From the NCBI GenBank assembly GCA_005884745.1, contig VAZU01000123.1:1-9715 (forward strand): DNA of 9,715 nt, written 5' to 3'. Positions 7,319-9,715 of the stretch are shown in pieces. A program made the translations under genes and the position numbers. The notes beneath the pieces are model-generated. The model made no database searches and had not been told where the DNA came from. It worked only from the letters and a program-made list of their open reading frames with translations. This stretch comes from Alphaproteobacteria bacterium (GTDB taxonomy: Bacteria > Pseudomonadota > Alphaproteobacteria > Rhizobiales > Xanthobacteraceae). Each line of letters begins with the position of its first letter. Within the stretch, counting starts at the first letter, position 1.

Positions 7319-7618
7319 ATGGTGCTGGAAATTGCTCAGATCGACATCAAGCCCGGCCTCGAGGCCGAGTTCGAAGCGGGCGTAAAAAAGGCGGCGCCCA
7401 TCTTCAAGCGCGCCCGCGGATGCCAGGGGATGGAGCTGCAGCGTTCGGTGGAGAAGCCGCAGCGGTACCGGCTGTTCGTCAAATGGGATACGGTCGAAAA
7501 CCACACGGTCGACTTCAGAGGCTCCGAGGACTTCCAGGAATGGCGCAAGCTCGTGGGGCATTGTTTCGCCGCTGCGCCGGAGGTCGAGCACACCCGTCGG
7601 ACCGTAACGGGGTTTTGA
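7319..7618 (+). CDS. Small ABM-fold protein (antibiotic biosynthesis monooxygenase-like)
   Basis: A 99-residue protein of the dimeric alpha-beta barrel (ABM) type. The N-terminal strand and helix (VLEIAQIDIKPGLEAEFEAG) and the YRLFVKWDTVENH block (50-62), with Trp56 and His62, are the typical ABM pattern. Such proteins act as small cofactor-free monooxygenases, haem-degrading enzymes or simple ligand-binding dimers; nothing here tells which, and no haem-ligand pattern is evident. ATG 7319 has GAGGAG (7305-7310) with 8-base spacing. It lies 29 bases after livM on the same strand, with no promoter seen between, and 67 bases before the thioesterase gene, so it most likely belongs to the transporter operon. 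Confidence 0.72.
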   Translation: MVLEIAQIDIKPGLEAEFEAGVKKAAPIFKRARGCQGMELQRSVEKPQRYRLFVKWDTVENHTVDFRGSEDFQEWRKLVGHCFAAAPEVEHTRRTVTGF

Positions 7619-7685
7619 CGGAAAAAGCCGCTGGGTCGATGTACCGGCCGATCCGGGCGCGTGGCGCCGAGATCGCGAGGAGCGC

Positions 7686-8087
7686 ATGCGCCCGATTCCC
7701 GTAGGTGCCAGGGGCAGCTTCACGCTGCGCGTGCGACCCGAGCACCTCGCCAGCCGGTTCAAGGATCCGATGCTCCCCAACGTGCTCGCCACCCCGGTCA
7801 TGATCCTGGCGATGGAGAACGCCGCGCTCGATGCCATCCGCGGCTTTCTCGACGCCGGCGAAACCGCGGTCGGAACCGCGGTCGACGTCCGGCACCTCGC
7901 CGCGACCCCCGCGGGTCATGAAATCCGCGCCGAGGCGGAAGTCACCAAGGTCGAGGGGCGCCGCGTCGAGTTCACGGTGAGCGCGCGCGACGAGAGCGAG
8001 GAAATCGGGCGCGGGACTCACCACAGAATGGTCGTCGACATCGCACGGGTGAACGAACGCCTCGCCAAGAAACCGCCGCGGGCATAG
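7686..8087 (+). CDS. FlK-like hotdog-fold acyl-CoA thioesterase
   Basis: The 133-residue product matches the family of fluoroacetyl-CoA thioesterase FlK of Streptomyces cattleya. The residues known to be catalytic in FlK (Thr42, Glu50, His76, with Gly69 and Arg120) all have counterparts at a constant offset of six: Thr36 in LATPVM, Glu44 in AMENAA, His70 in VRHLAATPAG, Gly63 in AVGTAV and Arg114 in GTHHR. The segments AATPAG, VEGRR and EIGRGTH are also shared. The FlK gate residue Phe36 corresponds to Leu30 here (LPNVLAT against FPEVFAT), so specificity for fluoroacetyl-CoA is not expected; hydrolysis of another small acyl-CoA is the likely role. The FlK comparison is from memory. ATG 7686 follows GAGGAG with only 3 bases spacing. 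Last gene of the probable operon. Confidence 0.82.
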   Translation: MRPIPVGARGSFTLRVRPEHLASRFKDPMLPNVLATPVMILAMENAALDAIRGFLDAGETAVGTAVDVRHLAATPAGHEIRAEAEVTKVEGRRVEFTVSARDESEEIGRGTHHRMVVDIARVNERLAKKPPRA

Positions 8088-8380
8088 CGGCCGTGACGGG
8101 CCTCCCCTCAAAATGCTCCCCTCCCCATCCATCCGGGTCCCGGACTGGCCCGGCGCAAACCGTCGCGCGGCGAATGCTGCACTGCACAAAGCTCGATGCA
8201 TCCGGTTTCGTCCAAATAAGTCTCCGAATCGTCAAATAGACGTGGATTCCGGGTCTTGGAACGTGCCGCCCGCGGCCTTAACCATCTCGGCGGCACGCAA
8301 CGCAAGACATTGATCGGTCTTGGCAATTTCAATGGAACCGGATAAGGTGGCGGATCGATCCTCTTGTTTGTCCGGCTTAT

Positions 8381-8713
8381 ATGAGTAGTAGTCACAAATT
8401 CGGCGTTGGCGAGAAAGTCGACTTCGTTCCCGCTTTTCACCAGCGATCCGCTCCCACCACCGAATATCAGATCGTGCGCCAGCTGCCGGATCACAACGGC
8501 GAGTTCTTCTATCAGATCAAGAGCGCGCGCGAGCCGCACGACCGCGTGGTCGGCGAGAGCCAGCTGGCGACGCCGGCATCGCAGATCGAGCCGCGCCGAT
8601 CCCGGGCCAAGCGTCCGGCGCGGCGGGTGGTGAAGACCCGCGCCAAGCGCGGCGTGAAGCGCGCCGCGGCGCGGCCGCGCGCCGCCCGGACGCGCAGCCG
8701 CAAGCGGGGCTGA
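8381..8713 (+). CDS. Small protein with compact N-terminal domain and histone-H1-like basic tail
   Basis: A 110-residue protein. Residues 1-65 (beginning SSHKFGVGEKVDFVPA and containing EYQIVRQLP and FFYQIKSARE) look like a small beta-barrel domain of a kind I recall as a conserved hypothetical in Bradyrhizobium-like genomes, with a GEKVDF-type turn reminiscent of SH3/KOW folds. Residues 71-110 are quite different: 20 of 40 are Arg or Lys, mixed with Ala, Pro, Thr and Val and with no acidic residue, as in histone-H1-like tails. A nucleic-acid-binding role is inferred from the tail. No good ribosome binding site precedes ATG 8381; a weak promoter-like pair TTGGCA (8320-8325) and GATAAG (8341-8346), with a short 15-base spacing, lies upstream. 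Confidence 0.72.
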   Translation: MSSSHKFGVGEKVDFVPAFHQRSAPTTEYQIVRQLPDHNGEFFYQIKSAREPHDRVVGESQLATPASQIEPRRSRAKRPARRVVKTRAKRGVKRAAARPRAARTRSRKRG

Positions 8714-8769
8714 TCCCGCCGGGATTGCATTCCCAGACGCGACGCTATCCGCCCTTCGCCCCGGGCCCT

Positions 8770-8781
8770 CCCCCGCGGGGG
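8770..8781. other. Perfect 12-base G/C palindrome
   Basis: CCCCCGCGGGGG is fully self-complementary. It lies in the 166-base gap between the basic-tail protein and the NTF2-fold gene. As a hairpin it would have hardly any loop, so a role as terminator of the upstream gene is only a possibility; no T-run follows. Confidence 0.25.
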
Positions 8782-8879
8782 TACCTCGGCTCCGCGCGGG
8801 GAACCGGCGCAACGGAGCGCGGTTGTGGTAAGCTCGAACGGAGGCGCATCGGCCCGCATGGCGGCGGTGCGGTCTTGCC

Positions 8880-9392
8880 ATGCAGGGCATGAACGATAGC
8901 GAGGACGCCGCGCTCTGGTACGCACTCTATCGCCTCGAGACCAGCTATTGGTTCGAGGTCGATTTCAACGCCGGCTGCAACGCGCACGAATTCTACGTCG
9001 ATGACGGTTTGTTCGCGGTCGGCGACAACCGGTTCCAGGGGCAGGACAGGATCCGTGCGTTCTATGTCTGGCGTCAGCAGCGCGGGCACACGACCACGCG
9101 TCATCTCATCAGCAATCTGCAGGTCGCGCGCAACGGCGAGCGCCGCGCGCAGCTCACCGGCGTGCTCAGTCTGTACCGCGCCGACGGCCGGCCGCCGTTC
9201 CACGGCGAGCGGCCGCCGATGCTGGTCGCCGACCTCCATGCGGACTGCGTGCTGGGCGAGGACAACACCTGGCGCTACCAATCGCACGTGGTCAAACCGA
9301 TCTTCGTGGGCAGCGACATCCCGCTGTCGATCTCGATCGACACGCAGATCCTCGCGGAAAGCGGGGGTGGTGAGCTGCGCAAGCAGAGCTGA
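8880..9392 (+). CDS. NTF2/SnoaL-fold protein of unknown substrate
   Basis: The 170-residue product has the layout of the cystatin-like NTF2/SnoaL fold: an N-terminal helix (SEDAALWYALYRLETSYW, 7-24), a strand and turn with HEFYVDDGLFAVGDNRFQGQ (36-55), a helix DRIRAFYVWRQQRG (56-69), the strand TRHLISNLQVAR (73-84) where 'RHLISN' is the common family mark, then long antiparallel strands to about residue 143. Members include small isomerases, dehydratases and the beta subunits of ring-hydroxylating oxygenases. No alpha subunit is nearby, so an oxygenase role is not supported. Two ATG starts are possible, 8880 and 8889; the second has AGGG close before it. It follows the basic-tail gene by 166 bases on the same strand and is convergent with the minus-strand frame, the two stops being four bases apart. 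Confidence 0.72.
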   Translation: MQGMNDSEDAALWYALYRLETSYWFEVDFNAGCNAHEFYVDDGLFAVGDNRFQGQDRIRAFYVWRQQRGHTTTRHLISNLQVARNGERRAQLTGVLSLYRADGRPPFHGERPPMLVADLHADCVLGEDNTWRYQSHVVKPIFVGSDIPLSISIDTQILAESGGGELRKQS

Positions 9393-9396
9393 CACC

Positions 9397-9715
9397 TCAG
9401 CCCGGGCGGTCGTTTCCCGCGTGCCGCTCCTTGTCGAGCTTCGCCCGCAGCAATTCGATGCGCCTCGACGCCTCGGCCCTGGTGAGCGTCTTGTCGTAGG
9501 CATCCGACTCGGGCGCCGCAGCGGAGCGCGCTCGGCTGTCGACACGCAAAGGAGCCGCCCCGGCTTCCCGCAGCGGCCCAAGTCGAGGGAGGAAACCCCA
9601 CGGGGGGACGGTCCCCGTCAAGGACCGCACAAACGGAACGGCCGATCGGAGGCCCGGTTCCGGAGCCGCCGGTTCCCTGCCCAATTGCGGGGGTAGGCTC
9701 TCTCGTTTCTGGTCC
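9397..9715 (-). CDS. Hypothetical protein with DUF3072-like C-terminus, running off the right edge
   Basis: The frame stays open from the right edge of the window to TGA at 9397-9399, about 105 codons. Its last 36 residues, SDAYDKTLTRAEASRRIELL then RAKLDKERHAG, resemble the second half of DUF3072 proteins, where a short loop is followed by 'LT.AEA..RI..L.AKL'. The first half of that domain (a 'MT.AQA..LK.LA' helix) is not seen upstream in this or the other minus frames. The residues before it are Pro/Ala/Arg-rich and could be translated non-coding DNA, in which case the real gene would be a short one from a TTG near 9549, or a decayed remnant. No convincing start or ribosome binding site is inside the window. 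Function unknown. Confidence 0.33.
   Translation of the reverse strand, partial: DQKRESLPPQLGREPAAPEPGLRSAVPFVRSLTGTVPPWGFLPRLGPLREAGAAPLRVDSRARSAAAPESDAYDKTLTRAEASRRIELLRAKLDKERHAGNDRPG

Noticed and set aside
7686..8087. Fluoroacetate resistance gene
   Set aside because: The gate Phe of FlK is Leu here and no fluoroacetate-related gene is nearby, so family membership does not justify that function.
8089..8102. GGCC...GGCC as operon terminator after the thioesterase gene
   Set aside because: Only four base pairs and no T-run; too weak to call.
8088..8380. Possible gene at 8113-8313 in the gap after the thioesterase gene
   Set aside because: The 66-residue product has no hydrophobic, repeat or family pattern, no ribosome binding site, and the stretch is locally AT-richer than the coding regions. 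I see nothing firm in this gap beyond a weak promoter-like pair near 8320-8346.
8880..9392. Ring-hydroxylating dioxygenase beta subunit
   Set aside because: The fold is the same, but there is no alpha subunit, ferredoxin or reductase in the window and the beta-subunit-specific sequence pattern is not visible.

Overview
The window is GC-rich throughout (about two thirds G+C by eye) and reads as chromosomal DNA of an alphaproteobacterium of the Hyphomicrobiales, most like the Bradyrhizobium / Rhodopseudomonas / Xanthobacteraceae group. Three things point there: the style of the proteins (Tat-exported branched-chain-amino-acid-type binding protein, a LivG with a non-LSGGQ signature, long PlsB); two families of large GC-rich foldback repeats that I recognise as common dispersed repeats of these genomes; and GTG starts with GAGG-type ribosome binding sites. 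The taxonomic call is inference, not measured.

Layout, left to right. (1) 1-648, the C-terminal part of glycerol-3-phosphate acyltransferase PlsB, entering from the left edge. (2) 649-1342, about 690 bases with no ordinary gene. It holds two possible single-helix membrane micro-proteins (857-964 and 1143-1253), a stem-loop after plsB and a stem-loop between the second micro-ORF and the convergent nadX-type gene. (3) 1343-2152 on the minus strand, an L-aspartate dehydrogenase. (4) 2153-2407, a divergent intergenic region made up mostly of a foldback repeat, with a good sigma-70-like promoter directed rightwards. (5) 2408-8087, a probable seven-gene operon on the plus strand: periplasmic binding protein, LivG-type ATPase, LivF-type ATPase, LivH-type permease, LivM-type permease, a small ABM-fold monooxygenase-like protein and a hotdog thioesterase related to fluoroacetyl-CoA thioesterase FlK. 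A hairpin follows the binding-protein gene and a second large foldback repeat splits livG from livF. (6) 8088-8380, 293 bases in which I see no convincing gene. (7) 8381-8713, a small protein with a compact N-terminal domain and a histone-H1-like Arg/Lys tail. (8) 8880-9392, an NTF2/SnoaL-fold protein. (9) 9397-right edge on the minus strand, an open frame whose C-terminus resembles DUF3072.

How the genes may work together. The five liv-type genes form one complete HAAT-family ABC importer (one binding protein, two ATPases, two permeases). Such importers carry amino acids but also aromatic acids, amides and urea, so the substrate is not fixed by sequence. A CoA-thioesterase-like enzyme and an ABM-fold protein at the end of the operon, plus a divergent aspartate dehydrogenase, suggest uptake of an organic acid or amino-acid-like compound with linked catabolism. 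This is inference. The clearest point of interest is the FlK-like enzyme: it keeps every catalytic position of FlK at the same spacing but appears to lack the Phe gate that makes FlK specific for fluoroacetyl-CoA. No mobile element, CRISPR array, tRNA or rRNA was seen.
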